Assembly (NCBI RefSeq): GCF_005144585.1 | Contig: NZ_SSMQ01000009.1 | Span: 124,001 to 188,000 of the forward strand | DNA: 64,000 bases | Reading direction: 5' to 3' | Source: Polyangium fumosum | Lineage (GTDB): Bacteria > Myxococcota_A > Polyangia > Polyangiales > Polyangiaceae | Part shown: one piece after another, positions 8,965 through 17,763 of the stretch | How the letters are laid out: every line of letters starts with the position of its first letter | Position numbering within the stretch: position 1 is the first letter of the stretch | Notes under the pieces: generated by a model | Told to the model about the DNA's origin: nothing | The model's database searches: none | What the model saw: the letters and a program-made list of their open reading frames with translations, nothing else | Position numbers and translations under genes: made by a program

Positions 8965-9738
8965 ATGCGATCCATCAAGCTGCTCACCGAACCCAGCGCG
9001 GGTGTCGTCGATCGATGGTACGTGTCCGATGGGGCGACCGCGGTGGGTCCTGTCGGCATCGAGCTCATCGCGCGTGGCCTCGAGGCGGGCAAGGTGCCGC
9101 TGGGGAGCTACGTTCGTCACGAGGCGTGGAAGGTGTGGCGACCTCTGTCCGAGCTCGCGGTGGTCTCGGTCGACTCCGCGGCGCCCACGCCGCCCTACCA
9201 TCCTCGCCCCGCGGAGACCATCCCGGGCGGCGGGTGTGACGACATCACGCAGCCGGGTCGGCCGGTTTTTCCCGACGAGGTGATGCCGCAGGACGTCCTC
9301 GCGGGCGCTTCGGACCTCGACGACGCGCTGCTCCTCCTGTTCAACGCCGCCGTCGTGCGCACGGGGGCCGACGCGGGCCTCGTGCACGTGGTGCGTCCCG
9401 ACGGTGCGGTCGTCCTGTACGCCCACGGCCCCTTTTCGCGGGACATGGTGGGCGAGCGGACGAGCCTCGTGGATCCGGCGCTCGCGGCGGCGGCGGAGGG
9501 CAACACGGTCGTGGCCGAGCCTGCGCCGGGCCCTGCGGGGCAGGCGGTCCGGGATCGGCTCCTCACCCTCGGCGTCGCGTGTGACGCGGCGTGGATGGTT
9601 CCTGTGCTCGCGAACGGCCGGCTCGCCGCGGCCATCGAGCTTGGCCGCAAGGCGCCGCGCCTCCGGGCGAGCGAACTCGCGGTCGTCGAGGCTCTCGTCG
9701 ACGCCCTGTCGTACCGCGCCGATCACGACGCCTGGTGA
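8965..9738 (+). CDS. GYF_2- and GAF-domain protein
   Basis: A 257-residue protein. Residues about 15-70 match the GYF_2 pattern common in myxobacterial signalling proteins (RWYVSDGATAVGPVGIELIA, then a polar basic strand and VWRPLSEL). Residues about 110-250 look like a GAF domain: helix, antiparallel sheet, GPFSRDMVGERTS loop, and the final VPVLANGRLAAAIELGRKA strand pair. There is no catalytic output domain, so it is probably a ligand- or partner-binding adaptor. It is a single-gene unit with its own promoter, ending 23 nt before the tRNA-Cys gene on the other strand. Confidence 0.7.
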   Translation: MRSIKLLTEPSAGVVDRWYVSDGATAVGPVGIELIARGLEAGKVPLGSYVRHEAWKVWRPLSELAVVSVDSAAPTPPYHPRPAETIPGGGCDDITQPGRPVFPDEVMPQDVLAGASDLDDALLLLFNAAVVRTGADAGLVHVVRPDGAVVLYAHGPFSRDMVGERTSLVDPALAAAAEGNTVVAEPAPGPAGQAVRDRLLTLGVACDAAWMVPVLANGRLAAAIELGRKAPRLRASELAVVEALVDALSYRADHDAW

Positions 9739-9760
9739 TCAGGCCGAAGAAGGCGATTTC

Positions 9761-9835
9761 TGGAGGTGAGGACGGGATTCGAACCCGCGTATGACGGTTT
9801 TGCAAACCGTTGCCTAACCGCTTGGCTACCTCACC
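9761..9835 (-). tRNA. tRNA-Cys (anticodon GCA)
   Basis: Read on the minus strand the sequence folds as a full cloverleaf: acceptor GGTGAGG pairs with CCTCACC, anticodon arm ACGGT-TTGCAAA-ACCGT gives anticodon GCA, and the T arm contains GGTTCGAATCC. The discriminator base is U, the known identity element of cysteine tRNAs. CCA is encoded (plus 9761-9763). There is no intron or oddity. Confidence 0.97.
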
Positions 9836-9852
9836 GCGGTCAGCGAGGCGCG

Positions 9853-9881
9853 TTTTTGCCCCATCCCGCGCCCTCTGTCAA
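9853..9881 (-). promoter_or_regulatory. Candidate promoter of tRNA-Cys
   Basis: On the minus strand TTGACA (plus 9876-9881) is followed after 17 nt by CAAAAA (plus 9853-9858), which keeps only three -10 consensus bases. The position, about 17 nt before the mature tRNA 5' end, fits a short leader. The -35 is strong and the -10 weak. Confidence 0.4.
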
Positions 9882-9990
9882 GCGTCCGTGCACGGCACCT
9901 TTCAAGTGACCCTCAGCACATCCCCTTAAACTTTTCGGCGCCGCGCAGCGATCCGGTACGATGGCCGTGGAGGGCGAGCGGAGAACGGGC

Positions 9991-11208
9991 ATGCGTGCGA
10001 TCGTCGGATGGGTCTGGGCCGCTTGCCTCCTCGCGACGCCATCGTTTGCCCTGGGACAGGGCATCACGTCCACGCCTCCGCGCCGTGTCCAGCGAGAAGC
10101 GGACGCGGCGCAGAAGACGGAGTCCGGGTCCAAGCCCGCGGACGCCGGCGCGGCCAAGGACGCCTCGAAGCCGCCGAAGGAGCCGCCGCCGTCAAAGCCC
10201 TTGTTCAAGATCGACCTCCACGGCGGCGCCTGGCTCTTCTACTACCAGCCCTTCCAGCCTCCCGAGGAGAAGCCCTTCCTCCGGATGCACGTCGCGCACC
10301 TGAATTTCGACGGCTCGATCGGCGATTTTGGCCTCTTCTTCAACGCGAGCGCGCGCGACACCCGCATGCGCGAGTTCTACGAAGGCCCGGCCTGGCTGGA
10401 AGAGGGCTATTTTTATTACAAGCACCCGAAGGTCATGGTGAAGGTCGGCAAGGCGTACAGCCGCTTCGGCCTCTTCTGGGACAACTCGTTTTTCGGACCC
10501 ATCCATTTCTACGACGGCATCAAGCTCGACCCGAACTACGGCGTCTCGATCGAGGGCACCGTGGGCAAGGAGAAGGGCCCGCGCCTCGGCTATTTCGCGC
10601 AATACTTCCTCGTCGACGGCCGGACGAACGGCTCGTACGTCGGGCGCGACACGATCAGCATCCCCGGCGCCAGGCGCCGAAACATTGCCGTCCTCCGCCT
10701 CGAACCGGCGTACCATTGGAACAAGGACACGTCGCTCCTCCTGGGTGTGTCGGGGCAATACTTCCAGGCCGACATCCCGGCGCTCGCCGGGACGAACCGG
10801 GACGTGCTCCGGTTCGCCCTCGATTACACGGTCAACGTAGGCCCGGTGAGCGCGTGGGGCGAGGCCTCACGCCAGCTCGGCCAGAGCGTCACGGAATGGC
10901 CGATCCCGCCCGTCCCGGCGACCGCCACGACGCCCGCCGTCCCTGGCCGCGCCTCGGCGAAGAACGACTACCTCCTCGTCGGCGGCGAGGCGCGCATCTG
11001 GAAGTTCGTGGCCCGCTACAACCTGAGCGCCGCGCGTTTCCACGACGTCGGCGTCACCGAGTACATGCACCAGCCGGGCCTCGCCTACAACATGAACGAC
11101 TACCTGCAGTTCCTCGTGGAATACGCGCACTGGACGCAGCACGACGCCCTGGGCTACGGAAAATTCCTCGACCAGAGCGTCGCGACCACGATTCACGGAT
11201 ACTTCTAG
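9991..11208 (+). CDS. Porin-like outer-membrane beta-barrel protein
   Basis: 405 residues from ATG 9991, which has a GGAG box 7 nt upstream; an in-frame ATG at 9961 lacks one. A Sec signal peptide (RAIVGWVWAACLLATPSFALG) is followed by a Lys/Pro-rich linker (about 25-70). The rest is alternating aromatic beta strands (AWLFYYQPF, LGYFAQYFLVDGR, YLQFLVEYAHW), and the final residue is Phe, typical of barrel proteins recognised by the Bam machinery. The pattern resembles phosphate-selective-porin-like barrels in general layout, but the substrate is unknown. It is convergent with the next lipoprotein gene, with 4 nt between stops. Confidence 0.7.
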   Translation: MRAIVGWVWAACLLATPSFALGQGITSTPPRRVQREADAAQKTESGSKPADAGAAKDASKPPKEPPPSKPLFKIDLHGGAWLFYYQPFQPPEEKPFLRMHVAHLNFDGSIGDFGLFFNASARDTRMREFYEGPAWLEEGYFYYKHPKVMVKVGKAYSRFGLFWDNSFFGPIHFYDGIKLDPNYGVSIEGTVGKEKGPRLGYFAQYFLVDGRTNGSYVGRDTISIPGARRRNIAVLRLEPAYHWNKDTSLLLGVSGQYFQADIPALAGTNRDVLRFALDYTVNVGPVSAWGEASRQLGQSVTEWPIPPVPATATTPAVPGRASAKNDYLLVGGEARIWKFVARYNLSAARFHDVGVTEYMHQPGLAYNMNDYLQFLVEYAHWTQHDALGYGKFLDQSVATTIHGYF

Positions 11209-11212
11209 GAAA

Positions 11213-12424
11213 CTACTTCACGCACGCGCCGCTGTTCGCGCACGCGAAATCGTCGCAATCGACGAACGGGTTGCCGTCGTTGCTGATGCCGTCGCTGCAC
11301 TCGGCGAACGTGAGCTCGTGCTGGCAGACGGTGATGCTCGACTTGCGGCTGCAGGAGTTGTCGGCGCAATCGACGAACGTATTCCCGTTGTTGTCGACGT
11401 TGTCCGAGCACTCGGCGTCGTTCGCCTCGGGGCAGATCGTGACGTCGGGGCTCAGCGAGCAGCCGAAATCCGCGCAATCGATGAAGTTGTTCCCGTCGTC
11501 GGTCGCGCCGTTCGAGCACTCCGCGTTCGCCAGCGCCGTCCACTGGTTCGCCGGGGGCATCGGGTCCGCCGGCACGTTCGCGTTGCACACGATGATGCCC
11601 TCGCGCTGACAGCCGGGATCCTCACAATCGGAGAACCCGTCCTTGTCGTCGTCGAGCCCGTTCGAACAGAAGATGTTCGAATCCTCCCGGACGAGGTTCT
11701 TGCACGCCGACACGTCCGGGTTCACGATGCACGCATTGTCGGCGCAATCGATGAAGTTGTTCCCGTCCTCGTTTTGCCCGTTCGTGCATTCGTCGTTCGC
11801 GAGCGTCCCCCACTCGGCCTGCGCCGGCATCGGGCTGGCCGGCTGGTCGCCCGTGCAGACGACGATGCCCTCGGCCTGGCAATCGGTGTCCATGCAGTCG
11901 CTCTTGCCGTCGCCGTCGTTGTCGATCCCGTCGGAACAGCGGCCGTTCGACCATTCACGCTTGCAGAACGCGAGCGCCTGACACGCCGTCTCCTCGCAGT
12001 CGGTTTTGCCGTCCATGTCATTGTCGATCCCGTCGGAGCAGAGCGGGTTCGACGCTTCCTGGATCTTCGCGCACGGCGCGACGCTGTCGCAGTTGAAGTC
12101 GTTGCAGTCCTTGAAGCCGTCGCAATCGTTGTCGAGGCCGTCGCTACACGCGGCCGTGGTGTTCTCGTCGCCCGTCGGCGTGCACATCGAGCCGCTCGAC
12201 GACGAGCCGCCCGCCGCGCCCGTGCTCGTCGTGGTCATTCCGCCCGAGCCCATGCCGCCCGACGCGCCCACGCCGCCGCCGCCCGACGCGCCTGCGCCGC
12301 CCGAGCCGCCCTCACCACCTTCGCCGCCAAATCCGGTCGTATTGTTGCCCGTCGCGCGACACGCTCCGAGCCCGAGGCCCAGAGCACCCGAAAGAACCAA
12401 AGCAACGTACGTCATCGACTTCAT
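11213..12424 (-). CDS. TSP3-like calcium-repeat lipoprotein
   Basis: A 403-residue predicted lipoprotein with lipobox GLGAC, then a low-complexity Gly/Ser linker (about 28-80). From about residue 85 to the end it has at least eight Cys-bounded repeats of the form CSDGxDNDxDGxxDC. Several carry the DxDxDG calcium ligand spacing (DNDCDGFKDC, DNDMDGKTDC, DNDGDGKSDC, DDDKDGFSDC). Others are degenerate (NEDGNNFIDC). The pattern resembles thrombospondin type 3 repeats, which bind Ca2+ and stiffen surface proteins. ATG 12424 has GAGGAG 7 nt upstream. A surface stalk or adhesin-like role is inferred; no enzymatic domain is seen. Confidence 0.75.
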   Translation of the reverse strand: MKSMTYVALVLSGALGLGLGACRATGNNTTGFGGEGGEGGSGGAGASGGGGVGASGGMGSGGMTTTSTGAAGGSSSSGSMCTPTGDENTTAACSDGLDNDCDGFKDCNDFNCDSVAPCAKIQEASNPLCSDGIDNDMDGKTDCEETACQALAFCKREWSNGRCSDGIDNDGDGKSDCMDTDCQAEGIVVCTGDQPASPMPAQAEWGTLANDECTNGQNEDGNNFIDCADNACIVNPDVSACKNLVREDSNIFCSNGLDDDKDGFSDCEDPGCQREGIIVCNANVPADPMPPANQWTALANAECSNGATDDGNNFIDCADFGCSLSPDVTICPEANDAECSDNVDNNGNTFVDCADNSCSRKSSITVCQHELTFAECSDGISNDGNPFVDCDDFACANSGACVK

Positions 12425-12472
12425 GATTATGCTCCTCGCCGCGGCCTACCTCGCCACGACCAAGTTCGTCCC

Positions 12473-12580
12473 GAGGGGGACGCCTTGCGTCCCCCTCTCG
12501 CCCGGGCAAAGCCCGGTCGATTCACCCCCCAAGGGAAGATCGCGCTCCGCGATCTTCCGAGCATCGAATTCTTCGATGCT
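12473..12580. repeat. Four consecutive short-loop perfect hairpins
   Basis: Between the stop of the NtrC-type gene and the lipoprotein gene lie four perfect inverted repeats, each with a 3-nt loop: 12473-12497 (11-bp arms, loop ctt), 12502-12516 (6-bp, aaa), 12534-12558 (11-bp, ctc) and 12560-12580 (9-bp, ttc). The last touches the TAA stop of the NtrC-type gene. No T-run follows any of them on either strand, so a simple intrinsic terminator is not indicated. They could act in mRNA stabilisation, as a REP-like element, or as a composite terminator. Confidence 0.75.
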
Positions 12581-13965
12581 TACCCTTCGTCCTCGGCCTC
12601 CGCCTTGTCGCCGCGCAGCCCGAGCGCCTTGCATTTCTTGTAAAGGTGGCTCCGCTCGAGGCCGAGGCCGCGCGCCGTCGACGCCATCGCCCCGCCGTGG
12701 TGCGCGAGCGCCTCCTCCAGGATCCGCCGCTCCGCCTCCTCGGCGAGCACCCGGAACGGCGTGCCGGGACGAAACAGGCCCGTCGGCGTCCCGGCCGACG
12801 CGCCGCCCAGACAAACCCGCACGTCCTCCGCGTCGATCTTCGCGTCGGGCGTCAAGATCACGAGCCGCTCGATCAAGTTCCGCAGCTCGCGCACGTTGCC
12901 GGGGAAGCCGTAGCCCGTGAGCACCTCGACCGCGCCTTCGGCCAGGACCATGCCGGGCCGATCGTTCGCGGCCATCGCGAGGCCCAGGAAATGCCGCGCG
13001 AGCAAGGGCACGTCCTCGCGGCGCGCGCGGAGCGGCGGGAGCGCGAGCGGCACGACGTTGAGCCGGTCGTAGAGGTCGGCGCGGAACTCGCCCTTCTGGC
13101 AGGCGGCTTCGAGATCACGGTTCGTCGCGGCCACCACGCGCACGTCGACCTTGATCGTCTCGTGCCCGCCGACGCGCTCGATCTCGCGCTCTTGCAGCAC
13201 GCGGAGCAGCTTCGCCTGCATCGGCATCGGCATGTCGCCGACCTCGTCGAGGAAGAGCGTGCCGCCGCTCGCGCGCTCGAACTTCCCGCGCCGTTGCTTC
13301 GTCGCGCCCGTGAACGCGCCGGCCTCGTGCCCGAACATCTCGCTCTCGATGAGCTCGCTCGGGACGGCGGCGCAGTTCATCTTTTCGAGCGGCCCCTTCG
13401 CGCGTTTCCCGGCGATGTGGATCGCGCGGGCCACGAGCTCCTTGCCCGTCCCGCGCTCGCCCGTCACGAGCACCGTCGCGCTCGCCTTCGCGGCCCGCGC
13501 GATCTGCTCGCGCAGCGCCACCATCGATCGACTCTCGCCGATCAGCTCCCCGAGCTGCCCGACCTGCGCGCGCAACGTGCGCGCCTCGGCCTCGGCTCGC
13601 ACGAGGCGGAGCGTGTTGTCGAGCACGAGCAGGAGCCGATCGGTCGAGAGCGGCTTCTCCAGGAAGTCGAGCGCGCCGAGCCGCGTGGCGCGGACGGCGG
13701 CGTCGATCGAGGCGTGGCCGCTCATCATCACGATGGGCAGGTCCGAGCCGGAGACGCGGACCTTCTCGAGGAGCGAGACGCCGTCGCCGTCGGGGAGCGC
13801 GACGTCGAAGAGCGCGAGGTCGTAGCTCTTCTTGGCGAGCTTCTCCTCGGCGATGCGCACGCCGCCGGCGACGTCCACCGTATAGCCTTCGAGGGAGAGG
13901 GCCTTCTGGAGCGTGGTGAGGATGGAGGGCTCGTCATCGACGACGAGCACATGGCCGCGCGGCAT
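12580..13965 (-). CDS. NtrC-type sigma-54-dependent response regulator
   Basis: 461 residues with three domains in order. The receiver domain (1-120) has the phospho-acceptor Asp in [13 protein letters not shown] and the Lys in FLEKPLS. The AAA+ sigma-54-interaction domain (about 140-375) has Walker A GERGTGKE, the sigma-54 contact loop GAFTGA, and Walker [16 protein letters not shown]-terminal Fis-type HTH (about 415-455) contains [16 protein letters not shown]. This is the complete architecture of an activator of RpoN promoters. No histidine kinase gene is next to it, so it is an orphan here. It is divergent from the DUF4388 gene and ends in the hairpin row. Confidence 0.95.
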   Translation of the reverse strand: MPRGHVLVVDDEPSILTTLQKALSLEGYTVDVAGGVRIAEEKLAKKSYDLALFDVALPDGDGVSLLEKVRVSGSDLPIVMMSGHASIDAAVRATRLGALDFLEKPLSTDRLLLVLDNTLRLVRAEAEARTLRAQVGQLGELIGESRSMVALREQIARAAKASATVLVTGERGTGKELVARAIHIAGKRAKGPLEKMNCAAVPSELIESEMFGHEAGAFTGATKQRRGKFERASGGTLFLDEVGDMPMPMQAKLLRVLQEREIERVGGHETIKVDVRVVAATNRDLEAACQKGEFRADLYDRLNVVPLALPPLRARREDVPLLARHFLGLAMAANDRPGMVLAEGAVEVLTGYGFPGNVRELRNLIERLVILTPDAKIDAEDVRVCLGGASAGTPTGLFRPGTPFRVLAEEAERRILEEALAHHGGAMASTARGLGLERSHLYKKCKALGLRGDKAEAEDEG

Positions 13966-14252
13966 TCGCAGACCCTAGCACCCGTCCGGCCAGGGGGGAC
14001 AACCCCCGACCCGAGGCCCCCTTCACGGCACCCGATCGAGCGGAAACCGTAACGAAATGCTAGCGAAGTGAGTCCAAGCACCACGGGAGCGCGTGGCCCC
14101 CGCATCGCCCTGCCCCCCCCGTTCCGTGGGCCTGTACGCCCCTCCGAGCCGCGCTCCCGACCCGGCGGCTTCCCAGCGGAAAGTTCCGTGGCACCCACAC
14201 CCGGGCAAACGGTGTACGAACGATGGTCGCTTCGTGGTACCTTCGAGCCCTC

Positions 14253-15776
14253 ATGCCTTCCGAGATCCTTCCGACAGCAGAAGGCGATCTCGGGCGAACG
14301 CCCTTCGCGCACCTGCTCGTCTACGTGCTGGACAAGCAGCTCACGGGCGCGCTTTTCCTGCGCGAGGCCTCGGGCGTCGAACATGCGATCCGCCTCGAAG
14401 CGGGCGCGCCCGTGAAGGTCCGCCCCGGCGATGGGCATGCGCTCCTCGGGCAGATGCTCGTCGAGGCAGGCGCGCTCGACGAGTCCACGCTGCAAGGCGC
14501 GCTCTCGATGCACGGGCTGCTCGGAGACGCGCTCTTGCTCGCCGGCTGCGTCGAGCGCGAGCTGCTCGAGCAGACGGCGGCGCGTCAGTTCACGACGCGG
14601 ATGACGCGTCTTTTCAGCCTCGGCGCGGACACGACGTACAGCTACTTCGACGGTCGCACCGACCTCGTCGACGACGCAGCACCGGCCTCGACGATGCACC
14701 CGCTCGCGATCCTCTGGGCCGGCGTGCGCGCGCACGCGGCGGCCTCGTCGATGATGGCCGAGACGATCGAGCGCCTGCACGACGTCACGATCCGCATCCA
14801 TCCCGCGGCCGCGATCGAGCGGTTCGCGCCGACGCCCGAAGAGCGCGAGATCCTCGATCGGATCCGCGAAAACCCGCTCCCGCTCGCGCAGCTCTTCGCC
14901 GCTGGCTTCGCGCCAGAAGAGACGCTCGCCTGGATGGTCTACGCGCTCGTCATCACGCGTTCGCTCGACCTCGACCTCGGCACGACACCGCTCTGCGCGG
15001 AGATCCAGCCCGCGCCGCCGCCGGCCGCGGCGCGCCCCGTGACGCTCGCGCGGATCCGCCTGCGCGCCACCGCGTCGCATCGCATGGGCGCTGCGGCGCC
15101 GGATCTCGCGGGCGATGGCGAGCGCACGCGCGTGCAACCGCGCCCGCGCAAGCGAGGTCGTCCGAGCGCTTTCACGCTCGCCGCGCGCCGCATCGAGACG
15201 CCTCCGCCGAGGGAGGCCGTGAGCGAGCCGCCGCCGTCCGCGGTCGTCGAGACGGACCCCTCGCCGCCGGCCGTCCCCAAGCCCGCGGCAGCCGAGCCGC
15301 CGACACATGACACGCCCTCCTCGGAGAGCGACAAAGCGCCCACCGTACCCATGCCGCCCGAGGGGCAACCGGACGCCGCACGCCCGGCGCACGCGCTCTA
15401 CTGCCTCGCGACGTCGCGCATCGCGGAGCGTGATCTCACGGGTGCGCTCGCGGCTTGCCAGCTCGCGCGCGAGGTCGATCCCACGCAGCCCGACTATGCC
15501 GCGCTCGCCGTGTGGATCCGCTCGCTCCTCGGCGGCGCGGATCTCCGCGCCCGCGTGGCCGAGCTCGACGCGCTGCTCGAAGCGCGCGACGACCACGCGC
15601 AGGCCTTGTTCTACCGGGGATATCTGCGCCGTCGGATCGGCGACGAGCCGGGCGCGGTGCAGGACCTCCGCCGCGTGCTCGACCTGGATCCGAGCCACCA
15701 GGACGCCGCGCGGGAGCTCCACCGGATCGCGATGGGCAAGCCGGCGAAACGGCCGAGCGGCTGGTATCGGATGTAG
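14253..15776 (+). CDS. DUF4388 (PATAN-like) / TPR protein
   Basis: ATG 14253 gives 507 residues. Residues about 1-110 match DUF4388, a domain of delta-proteobacterial signalling and gliding proteins: GDLGRTPFAHLLVYVLDKQLTGALFL then an acidic ligand-like strand and GQMLVEAGALDESTL. A helical middle (about 120-270) precedes a disordered Pro/Ala-rich linker (about 275-375). TPR-like helices form the C-terminus (about 375-500; AVQDLRRVLDLDPSHQDAAR). It is likely a cytoplasmic scaffold. The 287-nt divergent region to the NtrC-type gene holds no other gene; the shared region hints at but does not prove regulation by that activator. Confidence 0.72.
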   Translation: MPSEILPTAEGDLGRTPFAHLLVYVLDKQLTGALFLREASGVEHAIRLEAGAPVKVRPGDGHALLGQMLVEAGALDESTLQGALSMHGLLGDALLLAGCVERELLEQTAARQFTTRMTRLFSLGADTTYSYFDGRTDLVDDAAPASTMHPLAILWAGVRAHAAASSMMAETIERLHDVTIRIHPAAAIERFAPTPEEREILDRIRENPLPLAQLFAAGFAPEETLAWMVYALVITRSLDLDLGTTPLCAEIQPAPPPAAARPVTLARIRLRATASHRMGAAAPDLAGDGERTRVQPRPRKRGRPSAFTLAARRIETPPPREAVSEPPPSAVVETDPSPPAVPKPAAAEPPTHDTPSSESDKAPTVPMPPEGQPDAARPAHALYCLATSRIAERDLTGALAACQLAREVDPTQPDYAALAVWIRSLLGGADLRARVAELDALLEARDDHAQALFYRGYLRRRIGDEPGAVQDLRRVLDLDPSHQDAARELHRIAMGKPAKRPSGWYRM

Positions 15777-15791
15777 AAGGGGCCCGCGTTG

Positions 15792-16400
15792 TCAAGGACG
15801 ATGGGCCGGCCCCGCGTCCCAATTCATGCGCGGCTTCTTGGAAGGCACCTGCGCGGGAGCCCACGCGTCCGGGGCAGCAGGGTTGCCATTCGGGCAACTC
15901 GGGCCCGGCACGAGTATCGCACATTGTTGTCCGGGCCAATTCCCGAACTGTCTACAAGTCATCGTGGGACCTGCCCATTTTTGGCACTCGGCATCCGATT
16001 GGCAGGATTGACAGGCCCCTTGCAAGCACAGGTATCCGCCACATTCGTCCTCTCCGACGACTCCCGCGTAAGGTCGAGCCTGCTCGCAACGATGCCCAAA
16101 AGGGCGCGCCCGCATGCGAAGCGCGCAGGTTCCACGGTCACAGAACCCATCAGAACAATCCGCGTCTTGGGTGCATGATGCATGAGGCCCGGTGACCCCG
16201 CCGTCGCTGGTGCTGACCTCATGGAGCGCGATGGGTCGACAGTCGGTTGCTTGCAGTTCGTCTGCACTTGGGCGAACGACACCATCATTTTGAGGGAACG
16301 GCTCTCTCGCTGGAGGTTTTTCCCCGCTGCATCCGTCGAGCAGAACGAGGAGCCACACAGCACCCAGGGGGGCAAGCGGACGCAAACGTCGCTCATTCAT
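15792..16400 (-). CDS. Cys-rich lipoprotein
   Basis: 202 residues from ATG 16400, which has GAGG 10 nt upstream; the ATG at 16409 is too close to that box. The signal sequence ends at a lipobox (LLDGC). The mature part holds about a dozen cysteines in Dickkopf-like spacing (CTQDADCSDGFCDRGTC and CLQGACQSCQSDAEC). Such modules are common in myxobacterial surface proteins and have no assigned chemistry. The gene follows the neprosin-like gene after 12 nt on the same strand, so both are likely cotranscribed and secreted together. Confidence 0.7.
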   Translation of the reverse strand: MNERRLRPLAPLGAVWLLVLLDGCSGEKPPAREPFPQNDGVVRPSADELQATDCRPIALHEVSTSDGGVTGPHASCTQDADCSDGFCDRGTCALRMRARPFGHRCEQARPYAGVVGEDECGGYLCLQGACQSCQSDAECQKWAGPTMTCRQFGNWPGQQCAILVPGPSCPNGNPAAPDAWAPAQVPSKKPRMNWDAGPAHRP

Positions 16401-16412
16401 GAACAACATACC

Positions 16413-17684
16413 TCAATTGCACCCGGGCGAGTCGCCGCCGGGGCCACCCACGTACATGACTCGCTCGAATCCAGGCCCCAGGTTGAAGAGCTCGGTGCTC
16501 GTGTAGCATGCAGGATCCACCGCGCTCGGAGTGCCTGCACCATCCGGCCATTGTGCCACCCCGGCGGTGTCGAGGTAGACGGGTAATCGGAAGTATGCCG
16601 CCCGTCCGAAGCCTTCCGCGGCGAAGTGCCCGCTTCCCATGTCGGTCGCGGTCCAGGATGTGGGGGTGCGATCGAAGACCTCCCCGTACCAATACGCCTC
16701 GCAAGCTTCCGACGTCATCACATCGAAGAATTCCGGTGGGTAGTAGCCGAGCCAGTTATAATTATGGCTAATCCACCACCCGCCGGCGATGTTGCGGATC
16801 TCGAAGCGTGAGTCGTAGGTGGCTCCACCAACCGTGGACATGGGCATCAGCGCTACCCCTGGTCCGTACGGCGCGCCACCAACGGGCTTGAAGCCCGTGC
16901 TCATACCGTCCCACCCGCCCTTGTCGTTCCCGATATTCTTGAAACCTGCCGTGTAGAACTCGACCTGGATTCTTGTAACCGCAGGCTTGCCATCATCCCT
17001 GTCGAAATTCGCGCGATCTCGCGACGCCGTAACGCCAACTTGCTCCAGAGTGGTGTCCGGATCGAGCCCATCGCAAGAGACCGCCAATTCGAGCAGGCTC
17101 ATGGTCGTCGCCTCCACCTTCCCGTCGTAGGAGTTGATAAAGCTGTGGGCACCGATATTCTGCGCGGGCACGGCGATGCCTCCGTAGAGGCGGTCCTGCC
17201 CTTCGGGCTGTCCATGTGCTGACTTGGCGAGGAAATCCTCGACCGAGCTCGCCGGCACATCGCCAAACACGTACGGCGCGAACGTGGGCCGGAACATCGG
17301 CACCGACCAGGAAGGACCCCTCAGCTCGGGATACACGTCAAGCTCCGTCTGCTGAAGCTCGACGCCGGGCGGCAGTTCGAACTCGGGCGGCGGGGGCGGC
17401 GTGACCTCGGAGCCGGGGACGCTCTTCGGATCGAGCCAATCGATGATGTCGCCGAGATACGTCTGCGTCGTGTCGAGGATGACCCACCCCTCGTCATGGT
17501 AGCGTTGCGCCAGAAAACGGTTGACTTCGTCTTGCCTCTTCTGCTGCTCCGCGTCGAGCACGGGCGGGTCGACCCGCCGGATCGAAGGCTCGGGGAGCGC
17601 GAGGACATCGTCCCCCAGCGTCGTGCAACCAACGAGCAACAGAACCGGGCCTGTCAATGCGGTCGTCCGGAGCGACATCCACAT
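16413..17684 (-). CDS. Neprosin-family (glutamic peptidase-like) lipoprotein
   Basis: 423 residues with lipobox LLLVGC (Cys20), a charged stalk (about 25-120), then a domain that follows the neprosin/DUF239 plan known best from plants. The sequence order is RLYGGIAVPAQNIGAHSFIN, TTLEQVGV (Glu214), FYTAGFKN, GGWWISHNYNWLGYYPPEFF, and MGSGHFAAEGFGRAAYF (Glu357). In plants the last two read roughly HWWMxxGxxxxLGYWPxxLF and MGSGHFPEEGFGKASYF. Neprosin is a prolyl endopeptidase of the glutamic type using two glutamates; Glu214 and Glu357 fall at the equivalent places by eye. Protease activity is inferred, not shown. ATG 17678 is an alternative start. Confidence 0.75.
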   Translation of the reverse strand: MWMSLRTTALTGPVLLLVGCTTLGDDVLALPEPSIRRVDPPVLDAEQQKRQDEVNRFLAQRYHDEGWVILDTTQTYLGDIIDWLDPKSVPGSEVTPPPPPEFELPPGVELQQTELDVYPELRGPSWSVPMFRPTFAPYVFGDVPASSVEDFLAKSAHGQPEGQDRLYGGIAVPAQNIGAHSFINSYDGKVEATTMSLLELAVSCDGLDPDTTLEQVGVTASRDRANFDRDDGKPAVTRIQVEFYTAGFKNIGNDKGGWDGMSTGFKPVGGAPYGPGVALMPMSTVGGATYDSRFEIRNIAGGWWISHNYNWLGYYPPEFFDVMTSEACEAYWYGEVFDRTPTSWTATDMGSGHFAAEGFGRAAYFRLPVYLDTAGVAQWPDGAGTPSAVDPACYTSTELFNLGPGFERVMYVGGPGGDSPGCN

Positions 17685-17763
17685 ATCCTACCCCAGGGCC
17701 CCAGCAGCGTGGCAAGCCGCCCCCCGCGTTCGCTGGCCTCGCCCCGCCTTTCCGGGCAGGGTG

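Noticed and set aside
13728-15722. Minus-strand frame of about 664 codons
   Set aside because: It overlaps the DUF4388 gene and the receiver domain of the NtrC-type gene and carries no motif. A shadow frame.
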